Shown here piece after piece: positions 31,301 to 42,512 of a DNA stretch of 64,000 nt. The stretch is taken from the NCBI GenBank assembly GCA_023014485.1, contig JAJOZX010002360.1, positions 532,501-596,500 on the forward strand, given 5' to 3'. Below the pieces are notes generated by a model. That model did not search any database. It was not told where the DNA came from and saw only the letters and a program-made list of their open reading frames with translations. The stretch comes from Bathynomus jamesi. Its lineage: Eukaryota > Arthropoda > Malacostraca > Isopoda > Cirolanidae. Position 1 is the first letter of the stretch; each line of letters opens with the position of its first letter. The translations under genes were made by a program, and so were the position numbers.

Positions 31301-32049
31301 TTTCATTCAGCAAAGATATTAAGATTAAGACATCAACTCCATTTGCAGATAAAGTAAAGAAATGAGTAGACTTTTCATTACTGGTTGAGACAGACCACAT
31401 TCTCATTAAATCCTTAATTTTGTACAACAGTAACAAATGCTTTCTTTCATCAGATTAAGAGTGTGTTTCTTTGTGGCATTGAAGCTCATGTATGTATCCA
31501 AAATACTGCCATTGATCTCTTGGACAAGGGTTTTGATGTTCATGTTGTTGTGGATGCTGTCTCAGCCAGATCTATGACTGACAGGTAAGCTCCTAAGACC
31601 TGCTAATGATAGCAGGTTGTCTCTTGTCATCATTTAATGATAAACAAAGAAATCCAGTTATATTAAGCTAATTGACTCTATAAACCAAAACTTTTGTTAT
31701 AATGCCAGTTGTTTTTAAAGCTGGTCTGGTAGATGAAATGTCTGCTAGAGGACCCATTTTAAGCAACCACTACATGAGCAATGGGGGTTACAGCCCAGAG
31801 TTTCAGGGGTAAAACCCACTTTAGTGCTACCCACATTTTGCATAAGCATTATCCTAATGGTTTTACTTCCTCAAAATTAGGATGTATGCCTTTGAACGGA
31901 TGAGAGATGCTGGTGCTTTCCTCACAACAAGCGAGTCTGTCGTTTTTGGGTTAGCAGGGGGTTCTCATCACCCCAAATTTAAGGAGCTCCAGAAAATCGT
32001 CTGGGACTCTGCTCCCGATACCGGACTTCTCAGTCCAACCCATTCCTAA
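28335..32049 (+). CDS. ISOC2-like: Isochorismatase domain-containing protein (ISOC1/ISOC2-like), four exons
   Basis: Coding exons are 28335-28533, 30408-30523, 31454-31584 and 31881-32049, all with GT/AG borders. They join in frame to 204 residues, the usual length for ISOC2. The protein has one isochorismatase-like cysteine-hydrolase fold. Catalytic residues are in their expected contexts: Asp25 ([10 protein letters not shown]), Lys87 (IDKTQFSMC) and Cys119 ([16 protein letters not shown]). The family also shows the TEQYPKGLG and VDAVSARS motifs seen here. The true substrate of animal ISOC proteins is not well defined; a small-molecule hydrolase role is inferred. ISOC1 versus ISOC2 cannot be settled here, and no clear mitochondrial presequence is visible. 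A possible 5' UTR acceptor lies at 28250 (TTCTTTTCAG). This is the only intact gene in the window, in contrast to the decayed elements in its first intron. Confidence 0.93.
28900..29078. repeat. Palindromic MITE in ISOC intron 1
   Basis: Arms of about 75 bases share ATTTTGGTGTGCT, AACCTTCATTTCTTG and ATGAACAGAAATAC with their complements. The centre is near 28990. Confidence 0.75.
29215..29355 (-). repeat. TTAGG-rich module with a tandem array, in ISOC intron 1
   Basis: The reversed module (ACTTAACCTAACCAATCATC) runs into five tandem units of GCATTCAGTTGACCTAACC, each 21-22 bases. This is the only copy in which the end segment is amplified. Confidence 0.8.
29790..29945. repeat. Palindromic MITE in ISOC intron 1
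   Basis: GGCAAAATTCCAGACTCCAG and GTTCAGAAACAGAGTTCATA are mirrored by TATGAACTCCGTTTCTGAAC and GATTCTGGAATTTTACC. A related half-copy seems to lie near 26215. Confidence 0.65.
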
Positions 32050-32091
32050 GGATAGGCAATACTAGTATTCTTCTGAAACTAATATTATTAG

Positions 32092-32092
<1 letters not shown>

Positions 32093-32153
<61 letters not shown>
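32093..32153. repeat. (CA)n microsatellite in ISOC 3' region
   Basis: About 30 CA units lie 45 bases past the ISOC stop codon, probably within the 3' UTR. Confidence 0.95.
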
Positions 32154-32157
<4 letters not shown>

Positions 32158-32589
32158 TCCGTGGTGCTGAAATTAGGGACTTTAGATGATGCTTGTACAA
32201 ATAGTTTGTACACAGTTATATATATTTTAAGTATTAAGTAGTTAGTCTTTGCTCCGAAACTGAAGGGGTTTTTCTCTTTACTTTTAAAGTTATGCAGATT
32301 AAGTTGCTTTGAGGGCTGACTCAAGTTTGCCTTCGATTAATATATATATATAGATATATACTAGAACATTGAAGAATGAAGTATGGTGGATTTCTTATGA
32401 ATATTTATCAAATAAGCTGAATTAAATTTCTTTTATTGGATAGAAATACTTTCTCTCTTTCATGAATTTTGCTTGCAAACGGAGCCAAATTAAGTAAATT
32501 TTTCAGCTTCATTCTCATTCGTCGAAGCGGTAGCCATTTTGAAGCAGCTTAACTTGCTTACCAAGTAGTTTAATTTCATATCAAAAGAA

Positions 32590-33560
32590 CTATCTTAATA
32601 TGACAAGTTTATCGTCTGAATGCCCCGTCCATGATTCCATCGATGCTACTAAATACTGGACGCTCATCCCCTTCATCCTTCCCAAAGACTGCCACCTTCT
32701 GGTTACGAGCGTGAGCCAACGTTTAAAACCCCACGCTGCCTTCCGTTTAGGTGCATTTAAGGCTTGGATAATAGAAACCGGCGAGGGGAAAGCTGTACCT
32801 TGGTTTCCCATGTTCCTGTTTCCTTACCCCCCCCCCCTATATCCTTCTCTTCTGTGAACCACACGGGAAAATATTTAAACAGGTTCTAGTGCGAGAACCT
32901 CAAAAAGCCTATCAAACGTTAAAACAAGGAAAGTAACAGTTTTAAGCCTTCCTTCGCGCTGGCGCTTTGGTCGTTAGGGAACCTACTGTACTCACCCCGT
33001 TTGGTGTGCGACAACCACACCTAGTGATGAAGGACAGGATACCACTTCCGGAAGGATCATCGTCATGACGAGCCCGACTGTCGGCTTCTCTGGTCTTGTG
33101 GAGAAGGATCGGAAGCCAAAGCAAATTTGCGAGTATCAACCATAATCTTGTCCTAGCGAGGTTTCACGTACTTCGGCTCCTGACAGAACCCTTAATACCC
33201 TTAGCATTAGGTTCTTTTTCCAATTCCATATCCCAGACTGGAGTTGGGATATGAACTTGAGGAGAAGCGGTGTTTAAGGTCGGTCCCATCGTGGTTGAGT
33301 CCTTGATCACAGATCTTTCCCAGGCCTTTATCGAGAGGAAGGCGAGCTATTCCCTTATTGATTGGCAACGCTACACACTGCCCTGGTGAACACTTGGTCG
33401 CAGAGGGGCGGGGTTACTCGTGATTCCCATAGAACAAACATTGAGCATTGCTCAGTTAATCCTTATTCGTTTGGATGGCCCGTGGTGCCCTTCCGCTGGA
33501 AAGTAATCGTGTATAGCACGCCAAACGTTTTTTAGCTCAAGTTCCTCAACGAAAATTGCA
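32590..33560. other. GC-richer block with no recognised feature
   Basis: Base composition is clearly more balanced than the AT-rich flanks. Short frames exist (for example 32600-32857 on +), but none resembles a protein I know, and it does not look like rRNA. It could be an old gene fragment, exons or a non-coding RNA. Confidence 0.4.
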
Positions 33561-33702
33561 CTTAAAAAAAATAGTCCTTAACAGAGCTTAAATATTCGGG
33601 AGGGAAACAAATTGTAGTGTGGCTGTAAGCATGACTTTCAAGCGGTTTTATTAATTTATTCCAATTTTAAAGATATGAAGAAGTTGAGTGCATACTAGTT
33701 AG

Positions 33703-33893
33703 AGGGCTACGTCGTTGCCAATGTCATAACGCCGTCTGGGTAATAGTTGGATTGGGGGACCGTCCCCCGCGTCCAGATTATGTAGCGACCCGTGGTTCGG
33801 ATTCCACTTAGAGCCGTAGGTTTCCTCCCTCTCCTCCTCCCCGTCAAATGACCTTAGATGTTGCGAAGGTTTAAACAACCCCATCAACCAAAT
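33703..33893 (+). mobile_element. 5S-derived SINE, copy 2 (deleted head)
   Basis: It starts GGGCTACGTCGTTGCC and keeps the box C region (TAGTTGGATTGGGGGACCG), the T-arm-like GTGGTTCGGATTCCAC and the tail TTAAACAACCCC. The box A part is deleted between ATAACGCCG and TCTGGGTAA. Confidence 0.8.
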
Positions 33894-33899
33894 TTTAGT

Positions 33900-34392
33900 T
33901 ACTTAATACTGGATTTAAAATTTTGTATGTTTATATACTTATCTAATTTAGTTACAATTTTGGGTTTAGTTTTTTCATTAAGAGTAATAATGTTAGACAA
34001 TAAAGAACTGTGTACAAAAATTTTCCTAAAGAAATGCATAATTTAAAATGTGCCAAAATATTTCTTATACAATTGATATTAAATGTATTTTCATTATCAT
34101 CATTTATTTTCCCCGTTCGGTTTAGCTTCTGAAGAGGCTGCTTAGGCGCGAGTGTCGTTGTAAAGCAGTTTACGAGTTCTTTCCAAAAGTAACATTATTT
34201 AATTTTGAGTTGCCACAATCCACATTAATTTACCTAACATTTGTTAGGTAAAGTGGTTAACGGCGTACGTTTTATTTCTAAATAGAAAATGGTACTGCAA
34301 ATAGAGTTTATACTTTAGAAATAAAATTTAAGTTCATAGAGAACCTTCGTGCAAACTGCATTGTTGTACGTTCAAATAAATGATGTATTATA
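33900..34392. other. AT-rich stretch, no feature recognised
   Basis: No gene, repeat end or RNA is evident. A CTGAAGAGGCTG...CGCGAG string at 34130 faintly recalls the Penelope-type 3' motif but is too degenerate to call. Confidence 0.5.
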
Positions 34393-35105
34393 TAGGGTGT
34401 CCATAAATGATTACCCTGATTAAAGCATGCTATAACTTTTAAATAAACACTCGTATTCAAACATAGTTTTAATCATAAGTAGATAAGCATACAAAGTTTT
34501 GATACATAGTTAATGAACTTAATAAGCTTCCACATGTGCACCCCTAGTGGCACGTAAAATGTCTAAACGGTATTCACACACACACGCCACACATTTTCCA
34601 ACATTTGTGGGTTAACTGTTGCAATTGCATCCGTAATGCGTTCTCGCAATGTCCTGATATCTGGAACAACTGTTGCATAAACCAAGTTTTTAACATGACC
34701 CCAGAGAAAGAAATCCAGCGGGGTAATGTCTGGTGATCTTGGGGGCCATGGGATTGGCCCGTCCCTGCCAATCCATCGATTTGGAAATGTTGCGTCGAGA
34801 GTTTCACGAACAACATGCTCCCAATGAGGGGGTGCCCCATTTTGTTGGAAGATGACAGTTGGCTGCCTGTCCTGCAGCTGGGGGATGGCGTAATTGGTGA
34901 GCATATCCAGGTACATAGTTGCGGAAACAGACATTTTACGACATTTTACGTGCCAGGGGTGCACATGTGGAAGCTTATTAAGTTCATTAACTATGTATCA
35001 AAACTTTGTATGTTTATCTACTTATGATTAAAACTGTTTGAATACGAGTGTTTATTTAAAAGTTATAGCATGCTTTAATCAGGGTAATCATTTATGGACA
35101 CCCTG
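34393..35105 (-). mobile_element. Mariner-type (DD41D-like) element with ~170-bp inverted ends
   Basis: Both ends start AGGGTGTCCATAAATGATTA and remain complementary for about 170 bases. TA flanks each side. It is 713 bases long, with the middle of the transposase gene lost. Confidence 0.87.
34563..34964 (-). pseudogene. Mariner-type transposase C-terminal half with a mutated catalytic Asp
   Basis: The frame reads YLDMLTNYAIPQL, TVIFQQNGAPPHWEHVVRE, WIGRDGPIPWPP and RSPDITPLDFFLWGHVKNLV. The third Asp (PLDF) is present, but the second Asp position in FQQDGAP is Asn here, which would abolish catalysis. Spacing is again 41 residues. The long open frame with a dead site suggests a recent death or non-autonomous mobilisation. 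Confidence 0.82.
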
Positions 35106-35167
35106 TATTATTTTAATCGTGCGTGAATACTGAATAGTAACCAAACGCGATCGAGTTGGTTAGAATT

Positions 35168-35341
35168 CAGTGTTTCCCAACCGGGGGCCATGGCACATTT
35201 GAAGGGGGCCACAGGAAAATGTTATTTTGTAAAATAGAGTTAAATCTGCATATTATCTACTGAAAATAATGCTTATGGGGGCCACAGGAAAAAATAAGGT
35301 TCCTAAGGGGGCCATAAGCCAAAACCGGTTGGGAACCACTG
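35168..35341. mobile_element. Short hAT MITE
   Basis: The ends CAGTGTTTCCCAACCGG and CCGGTTGGGAACCACTG are inverted. GGGGGCCACAGGAAAA is repeated inside. The flanks (TTAGAATT and GGTTAGAT) resemble each other but do not give a perfect duplication. Confidence 0.75.
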
Positions 35342-35344
35342 GGT

Positions 35345-36229
35345 TAGATAACTTTGGGGCCAGTATGACTACACCGTCTTTTGTTTTTGGTATTAAAAAT
35401 ACACAAACCACTTTTCCTGTATATATTGGCGGCGAAGTGAGTGAGTGCCCCTTCTATTATGATAATAGTACTGTATTTTATTTGCCAGTTTTAACTTCGA
35501 ATCAAAGCTGGCTGCACTCTTAAAAAGGTGAAATTAAGGTCATTTCACTGTGCACAAATGTTTGGTTACTCCCGCAAAGTAACTAAAGGCATTAAAACAT
35601 GAAAATCTAAAAGCAATATCGTAATGCGTCATGAACACCGAATAATTTTGGTTTCAGAAATTTTTACAAAATCTATTTTTTATCATATAATCTTGATTCG
35701 ATTTTTTTTTTTTTTACGATTGATTGAATTTTTTATTTGTTTCGAAATAATGACGTTGATGCGTTTCGGAAGTGGATGATTCTAATTTCGGAAATGAAGC
35801 TCATTTGTACCAATAATTTTTATTTTAATAATAAAATTAGAGGTGGAATCAATTCCTGAAGGATCAGAGCTGTCCAAGTACTGTTTGTTTACTAAACAAC
35901 AAAGAAGCCTCGGCAAGTTATAGTACACCCTTTGTTCAAGCAAAATCTCGCGCAACCGAAGTTAAGCTGGAGCTGACTTCGCTTATCTTACCTCTTTCCA
36001 GAAAGAAAACATCTTAACCATTTCCCAATGGAAATAATAATAATAATAAATATAATTAATAATATATAAATCTCTACAAATGCTTCTACATGTGTATACG
36101 TGTTTAATTAGTTTAGTTTAGTTTAGTTATGGAATGTGTGTAATGTAAGTAACCAGTTAACTGAAGTATTTGGTTTCCTACTTTTATTTCAGTTTCTGAT
36201 ATTTAACGAGAGCTGGGATAAGTAACATG
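35345..36229. other. AT-rich stretch, no gene recognised
   Basis: Contains only short frames and a small TAA-repeat near 36038-36050. Confidence 0.5.
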
Positions 36230-36420
36230 CCAAAGTAGGAGCCAGAAACTCATTTGGGCACTGTGTGGGAGGGTGAGTGCCCCGAGGGTGACCCGAACCC
36301 GAGCATTAATAGGGTGAATGGTCGGCCCCAACCTAACCCAGGAGGCAGCGGCTTAGGGTGAACCCAGAGCCTCATTCCCTAGATCTCGACACTGAGGCCA
36401 TTGAGCTAATTGGAAGTATG
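36230..36420 (-). mobile_element. tRNA-derived SINE, copy 1
   Basis: On the minus strand the head has box A-like TTAGCTCAATGG and box B-like GGGTTCACCC, followed by a body (CTGGGTTAGGTTGGGGCC, CACTCACCCTCCCACACAG) that is shared with 53128-53308. It is a retroposed pol III transcript, not a functional tRNA. Confidence 0.7.
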
Positions 36421-36429
36421 CCATTCTAA

Positions 36430-37313
36430 TTAGTTCATATTTTGAAAGCTTTTTGATTGTAGGTTCATTTTTTTTAATTGAAATGTATTTTTATTTTTTA
36501 TATTTTATTTTTTTTAAGAAAATTTATTTTTATTTGTCTTTTGCATTCTGACTGTAATTTTAGGGATTAAATTATTTATTTGATATTCCCAGAGTTTTAG
36601 AATAATACTGTGATGGATGTGTCTGGTTGGCGAACTCGTCTCGACGACCTTCCACTTCAAATTTTATGAGGAAAAAAGTTACTTGATCAGTTTTTTTAGT
36701 TTCTCGAAGTCCCCCTCAATTGTCCCCCTCATCTCCACCTCTTGGGCCACTTAACATAGGACCTACACTTAGTGTGGAACCCGCACCACCACCCACTGTG
36801 GAAGGTTTGTAGGGACAACCTTAATTACTGAAATTGAAAAAATGTGCGTCCAAACTGGGCCTCGAACCCGCAATTTTGATGTACACCCGGCGCCTTAATA
36901 CAAAGCTTTTCTGGCTCGTTTTTTTAATTTAACTTTTGTTTGTTTTTATATTTTATCAATTGGGATGGGACACCGTTAATACCAATACTGAAATTGGTTG
37001 AAAGACGTTCAAACGAAATCGCGCTCTGGTTTTCAGAGACCACGTGACTCTACCAATTGTGTCGATATTGTATGACTTTAAGAACTATAAACAACAGTGT
37101 ATTTAGATTAGCTTCTCCCGATTTCGCTTATCGTTTACTATTCAATAAGAGGATCTCACGAGTGTAACTCGCTTTCATATTAGCCATTATGTGTTGTTCT
37201 ACCTGCAACAACAAAAAAACGTTCCAAAAGAAGACCAATTTGAACATTTGTTTTAGTTCTAATGTATAACTTTTGTAAATTTAATTTAAAATACATTTTC
37301 ATACGAGACTGGA
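36430..37313. other. No gene recognised
   Basis: AT-rich with a minus-strand tRNA-like T-arm (CGGGTTCGAGGCCC) near 36850, too incomplete to call a tRNA or SINE. Confidence 0.5.
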
Positions 37314-37321
37314 CTTATGGG

Positions 37322-37522
37322 TAGGCTGACCATACGTACCGTTTTGAACGGGACAGTACCGTTTGTTTTATATTTCCTGGCCGTCCCGTCGTTTTAATAA
37401 AAATGTCAATTTTGTCCCGGTTTATGTACTTATTTTTCATGAATACAGAATATTACATAACCCCGTCCCTTTTTCGCCATCCCAATGTCCCGTTTTTGTC
37501 TCAAGGAAATATGGTCAGCCTA
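37322..37522. mobile_element. hAT MITE with exact 8-bp duplication
   Basis: The ends TAGGCTGACCATA and TATGGTCAGCCTA are inverted. CTTATGGG is duplicated at 37314-37321 and 37523-37530. Non-coding. Confidence 0.92.
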
Positions 37523-37539
37523 CTTATGGGACACCCTGT

Positions 37540-38780
37540 ACAACGTATAGTATATATATAATTTTAATTAATCGATGTAGTTCTAGCTTAAGTGGAAGGA
37601 TGAAAAGTTTAACATCTTTTCACGGAGAGCATCATTCCCCCCATAGCCCTTTTTTAGGGTACGAGTAGCTCGCAGCAGCATTGCCAAGCAAATAGGGGGT
37701 CAGTGTACTGACGAAGCTTCCGTACGTGGTTCATCACCACTGGAAGCAACGATGCTCCGTGTTAGCCTTGTTAGCAGTTTTCGTTAGTTTGTATTGCAGA
37801 CACCGCCAGTTTTATCAGTCCTGGTGCGTGATTCTTCAGGAGCAAGATGCTCCGCAAGTTTGTTTCCTCACGAAGGCAGTTCGCAAACTTACCCGTATCA
37901 ATCAATTTTATGCTTACATTTACCGCCTGGTCGAGAACCACTGCTTTAAATGATTTTCGTACGAGTGTTTGAACATTTTATGCACGCAATCCGTTTAAAC
38001 TTGCGCGTGTTCGATAATACCGTTGCATAACTAAAAGACTCGAAATTGCTCAACGACTTCCTATTTATATACGAGACAAACGGAACGATGCTCAACGTGT
38101 GTGGTCGAACGGTATTACTAAATACGAAGCGACTGTTTACATTTTCCTTTCATTTGGGCTAATTTCGACCACGAATATATTAAATTCACTTAATGGTTAT
38201 TAACTATGTCTATAAAACTACCTTTATTCAACACAGCTATGACTGCAACTTGAGGAAGTTAGGGAGATTCTTCACAGATTAAAATTAGATGAGTGTGTTT
38301 TTGAGAGAGAGATTAAATGGTCTATTGTCTTTATTTAGTTCTCTAAAGAAATGATTGTAAGTAAAATTGGTAGACAAATAGTGAATATAATGTATTAAAT
38401 GTCTGGCTCAGTGTTAAATATGAAATTGCTTTGTATACTTTTTTTATTTAGAGATAACATTGAGAAGGCCCGTATATTCTACAGTCTACGTACCGATTAT
38501 GGAAAAGCAGGCAAATTTTTTGTTTAGAAGGAAACCTATAATTATAAATCAAAGTTTAGTAAGTTGTTCTGGTCTGAAAGTCTTTTAAAAAAAAAAATAA
38601 AACAAACACGTCATACAAGTTTTATGAACGCCTAACGTGTAATTTTGTTAATCATGAATTTTGCTTATGGCGGAAAAGTTAACGCGCATTGTATCACTTA
38701 ATTATAGTTTTGTAAACGAGAATTTACCGCTGTCGTATTTGCGTTGGGTTAATGTTGTAAGACATTCAAATACGTTATGT
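37540..38780. other. No gene recognised
   Basis: Mixed-composition sequence without terminal repeats or recognisable protein; short frames at 37726-37953 show no family signature. Confidence 0.45.
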
Positions 38781-38782
38781 TG

Positions 38783-38966
38783 ACGGCTTTGTTGGCCATG
38801 TTGGAGCATAGTTTTCCGTAGATCAGCGAAGTTAAACGATATTGGGTCTGAGTAATGGTTGGATAGGGGACCGTCTTCCGCGTCCAGATGGTTCGGATCC
38901 TACGTAAAGCTGCGGGTCCCCCTCCGTTACGTAATATTTGCTGTTACGAAGGAAGTTAAACTCAAA
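38783..38966 (+). mobile_element. 5S-derived SINE, copy 3 (diverged)
   Basis: GATCAGCGAAGTTAAACGAT and AATGGTTGGATAGGGGACCG match the 5S box A and C regions. GGTTCGGATCCTACG and GGAAGTTAAAC give the T-arm-like part and tail. More diverged than copies 1 and 4. Confidence 0.75.
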
Positions 38967-39293
38967 ACCCGTTCATTTGTCTCCTTATACGCCTATGATG
39001 ACGTCATATTTCATCTGCTTGGGGTAGAATATGCTTGGTATCATTGAGACCCCATACGCGTGAACTTCACTGCACAGTTTGAAAATTTGAAAATTGGTTT
39101 GATAACCAAAATATTTTTGGATGCAAACCGATGTCTAATAACAGAAATAAATTCGCCGATAAAATTAAGAAGTTAGTAGCGTTTTTTGTTTTTGGCAACC
39201 CTGTATTTCTTTAAAAATATTAATAATTTATAGAATATTTTGAAACTGTATCGCATTCGTCGGGTTTATTTCCGCAATTATACAGTTTATTAT

Positions 39294-39352
39294 AAAAGTC
39301 TTGATACACTCGGCCACACCTTCCTTACTGCCCAGTGTATCCCGACTTTTAT
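39294..39352. repeat. Small palindromic repeat shared with 8354-8416
   Basis: AAAAGTCTTGATACACTCGG to CCGACTTTTATTAAAAG, with GGCCACACCTTCC in the middle, is the reverse-oriented match of the 8.4-kb motif. Confidence 0.6.
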
Positions 39353-39477
39353 TAAAAGATGGTGCATTCATTGGTCAGAAATATATACTCTGGTCTTGGG
39401 GAAATTTAAACACTGACATATTGTATTTTAATTATCATCCGATCTCTCTTTTTTCTTTTCCGAGTTATTGTTATTAC

Positions 39478-39515
39478 TATTTATTTATTTATTTATTTAT
39501 TTATTTATTTTATTT
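39478..39515. repeat. (TTTA)n microsatellite
   Basis: About nine ATTT units. Confidence 0.95.
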
Positions 39516-39519
39516 ATTT

Positions 39520-40830
39520 CACACAGCATTGGAGTAATCTCGGAAGAGCGAGATGCGAATTTTTTCTTTCGAGGTTGTGCAACAATATCTCTTAAAAATG
39601 AGGAACTTGAGTCTTTTAATACATTTAATCACGTTTATCATTGTTCGCCTTTCGTAAAACTAAAATTTGGTTGGAAAAAGGTTTCCTGAAAGTACTTTTT
39701 CGAGACTGGAATTGAAAAATGTTGGGAATTTTTTAACTCTGGTTTTCGGTCTTTCTCCAATTTTTTGGTTTTCTTCCGACTTGATTTTTGACCATTTTTT
39801 CTTAGCTACAATTTTGTAAATCTTCCGTTCGCTGTCTTTTCCGTATTCAAACCCTTCGTAGGTCGGGTACAAAAGCATCTCGGATACCCCCAAATACGGT
39901 GTACGGAGAGGCATATGAGAATAGACGTCATTGCGGTGAGGGAGGCTGTGTAAGAAAAGATAAATGTAACTTAATTAACTTACTTTGATAATATTCTATT
40001 AAAATTGATAAAGAAAGCGGACATTTATTATTTCATACAATGGGTATCTCAGACGTAAGTCCTTTGAAAGGACTGTATACCCATTTTGGCGACAAGACCA
40101 AAACATCAACACTAAAAATCTGACTTAATCTAACCTAGTAATAACTTGTCAATAGGATGTAAAGTCGATCAGATGTCGTAAGGTCGAGATTGATATATCA
40201 TTTGCTACCACCTTCACTATAGACAAAAATGTGTCAAAGTCAAACGGCTGAATTTTTAATTTATACATAGTATACATGCGTGTACTATGTATAAATTACA
40301 AATTTATAAAACCGCATTAATGTTAAGACGCTAATTATAAAATATTGTCTTTTCGTGCCTCAATTTAGATAACATTCTGGCTATTGCCCTTTAATTAATT
40401 GCTGGTTGACTCAATACGCACGGATATGTGCATGTTTGCGCGTTCAACCATATACGTTCATGAACGTTTTGAGGCTCTGAAAGTTTTGCGACGGATTTTG
40501 AGTGTACGCCATAGTTTCTGATCCTCGTAATAATATAATTAGTGGTTACTTAGATATTCATAAGATTTGTGATAGCTTCTTAATGATGTCTCTATTTAAT
40601 GTTTGTAATTCATTCAGTAAAAATGCTCCAAACATGGTGAGTGACGAGTATCCGGGAAACTAAATTTCAAATCGCATTCTTGTTTTATACATACATTCCA
40701 ACTTCGTAGTGGAGACTCGATTTGAACACAAAAATCAGTTTAAGATATTCTTACTACAGTATATGCAGAAATACTACCAGTCATTTCTACCACTCGGTAT
40801 CAGCAGTGACAAAACTACATGTTTTACGAG
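39520..40830. other. AT-rich stretch, no gene recognised
   Basis: Only a 48-base hairpin (AATTTATACATAGTA / TACTATGTATAAATT, 40256-40303) stands out. Confidence 0.5.
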
Positions 40831-40920
40831 AGTAAATGAGAGTACCAAAGCATAAACTGACGCAAGATGATGCAACACGATGGAATAGTTCTTACATGTT
40901 GGAAAGAATGTTAGGGACTA

Positions 40921-41234
40921 GTATGTTTCATGGACTGCTCTCGATTTTCCTACGAAATTGCAAACAAGGGCAGTCGATGACCCTGATTTTGTTTCTGCAA
41001 TCGGTTTTCTTGAGAAGTGATAAAGAAAAATTTATTGGATATTGAATAAATTTATTTACTGAAGGTCAGGTTTCTCAAGAAACCGATTGCAGAAACAAAA
41101 TCTCGATTAGGTTAGGTTGTTTCGTTTCGTTTCGTTTCTCAAGAAAACCGATTGCAGAAACAAAATCAGGGTCATCGACTGCCCTTGTTTGCAATTTCGT
41201 AGGAAAATCGAGAGCAGTCCATGAAACATACTAG
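40921..41234. mobile_element. Foldback MITE inside the hAT remnant
   Basis: Arms of about 97 bases (CTAGTATGTTTCATGGACTG ... CGGTTTTCTTGAGAA) face each other over a 120-base centre containing a short TTAGGTTAGG run and GTTTC repeats. Confidence 0.8.
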
Positions 41235-41277
41235 GTCCGAATGTTAGAACAAAAAAAAAAAAGCTATTGCTTCGTAC

Positions 41278-42013
41278 TAGGGATTGTCGTTTTGAGTCAT
41301 TTTGTTTATCCCGGGATTCCGGGATAAAATCTGTCTTCGTCCCGGGATCCCGGATTTCCCGGGATTTTATTTTATACGGTATGTATTTAAATTTTTTATA
41401 CTTTTAAAAAGGAATTAATATAAAAATTATAAAGATTTCATCATTTATTTATTTAAACATATTCCATTAGGTAACTATGAGTGTGAAATAACTAGCTTAA
41501 AAGACAGTTGAGTGCAACAAGACAGTATTTGTAAGAAAATCAACACTTGTAAAGAATAATATCCTTGTAAAGAATAAGCATGCTCGTAAAAACACAAAAA
41601 CAACTAAACATATGAAAATGCAAAACATAGCGCATTTAAAAGAACTAATTTGACTTATAATACGAACGTAGAAAACATAGACAATTCACACTCTTATCAC
41701 TCAGCCGAGTTCTAAGTTTAGTTATAAACAGTCCTGCAGCTGAAAAAGCTCTTTCCGCTTCGACACTAGTTGGTGGTATAGACTCGAGAGTCACGCTGTG
41801 ACGTAAGACGCGCGCACGCCGCCAGTGTGGCCGCACACTAAGGGTGTGTGACGACACTTGCGATTACTGTATGATCGTGTAAACAGGGTATTTATACTAT
41901 ATATACTAATTATTATGTAAGTAATTAGCACCGGGATATCCCGGGATGAACGAAAAAATCCCGGGATATATCCCGCGCATAAAATCAACCGGGATCCCGG
42001 GAAACAATCCCTA
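41278..42013 (-). mobile_element. hAT deletion derivative with exact 8-bp duplication
   Basis: Ends TAGGGATTGT and ACAATCCCTA are inverted; CTTCGTAC is duplicated at 41270-41277 and 42014-42021. Both subterminal regions are packed with CCCGGGAT units, probable transposase-binding repeats. Confidence 0.93.
41645..41857 (-). pseudogene. hAT dimerisation-domain exon remnant
   Basis: The frame contains PPTSVEAERAFSAAGLFITK followed by LRTRLSDKSVNCLCFLRSY, the conserved C-terminal hAT dimerisation signature. Nothing of the catalytic domain remains in this 736-base element. Confidence 0.8.
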
Positions 42014-42309
42014 CTTCGTACACAGCTGATAGCACAATATCCAAATCTTTAGTGGTGGAAAATCACTGAAAAACTTGTACATGTATTAAAACTATATGAG
42101 AATATTACAAAGGAATCAAGCAATAGAGAATCAGCAACTGCAGATCTCATCTCAGCAATACTTTCTCTGAAGTTATTCTTAAAAAAGACATTGGCCAGTA
42201 CTTTTACCAGCAACACGGGTAATTATATCGGCATTATTATCATCATGAGTGAAGAGTTAAATAAATCTGGGAAAAAGGTTAGATATTTTGCATAACAAAA
42301 TGTTGTCTG

Positions 42310-42512
42310 CAAAAAAAAACCACTTTTTCTACTTGAAAGTCACAATATGATAATAAAAACCCACTCTAGTTGACAGAGTTTATTTCCACAACAGCTTCGA
42401 TGCCCACTGGCATCCTCTTCGGGTGGATACAGAAAAACGAAGAGGATGCCAGTGGGCATCGAAGCTGTTGTGGAAATAAACTCTGTCTACTAGAGTGGGT
42501 TTTTATTATCAT
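42310..42512. mobile_element. Palindromic Penelope-like 3' end with 13-bp target duplication
   Basis: Arms 42347-42424 and 42437-42512 are near-perfect complements (ATGATAATAAAAACCC at the ends). AAAATGTTGTCTG is duplicated at 42297-42309 and 42513-42525, the length expected for retroelement insertion. Each arm holds CGAAGAGGATGCC-AGT-GGGCATC-GAAGC, a stem flanked by GAAGA and GAAGC like the Penelope 3' motif at 12450. Confidence 0.65.

Noticed and set aside
36840..36900. tRNA-like sequence on minus
   Set aside because: Box B fits (CGGGTTCGAGGCCC) but the rest does not fold into a cloverleaf.
37726..37953. 75-residue frame as a small gene
   Set aside because: No start context, no family signature and no splice partners seen.
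39478..39515. CRISPR-like array
   Set aside because: Simple TTTA repeat; no spaced repeats of CRISPR type anywhere in the window.
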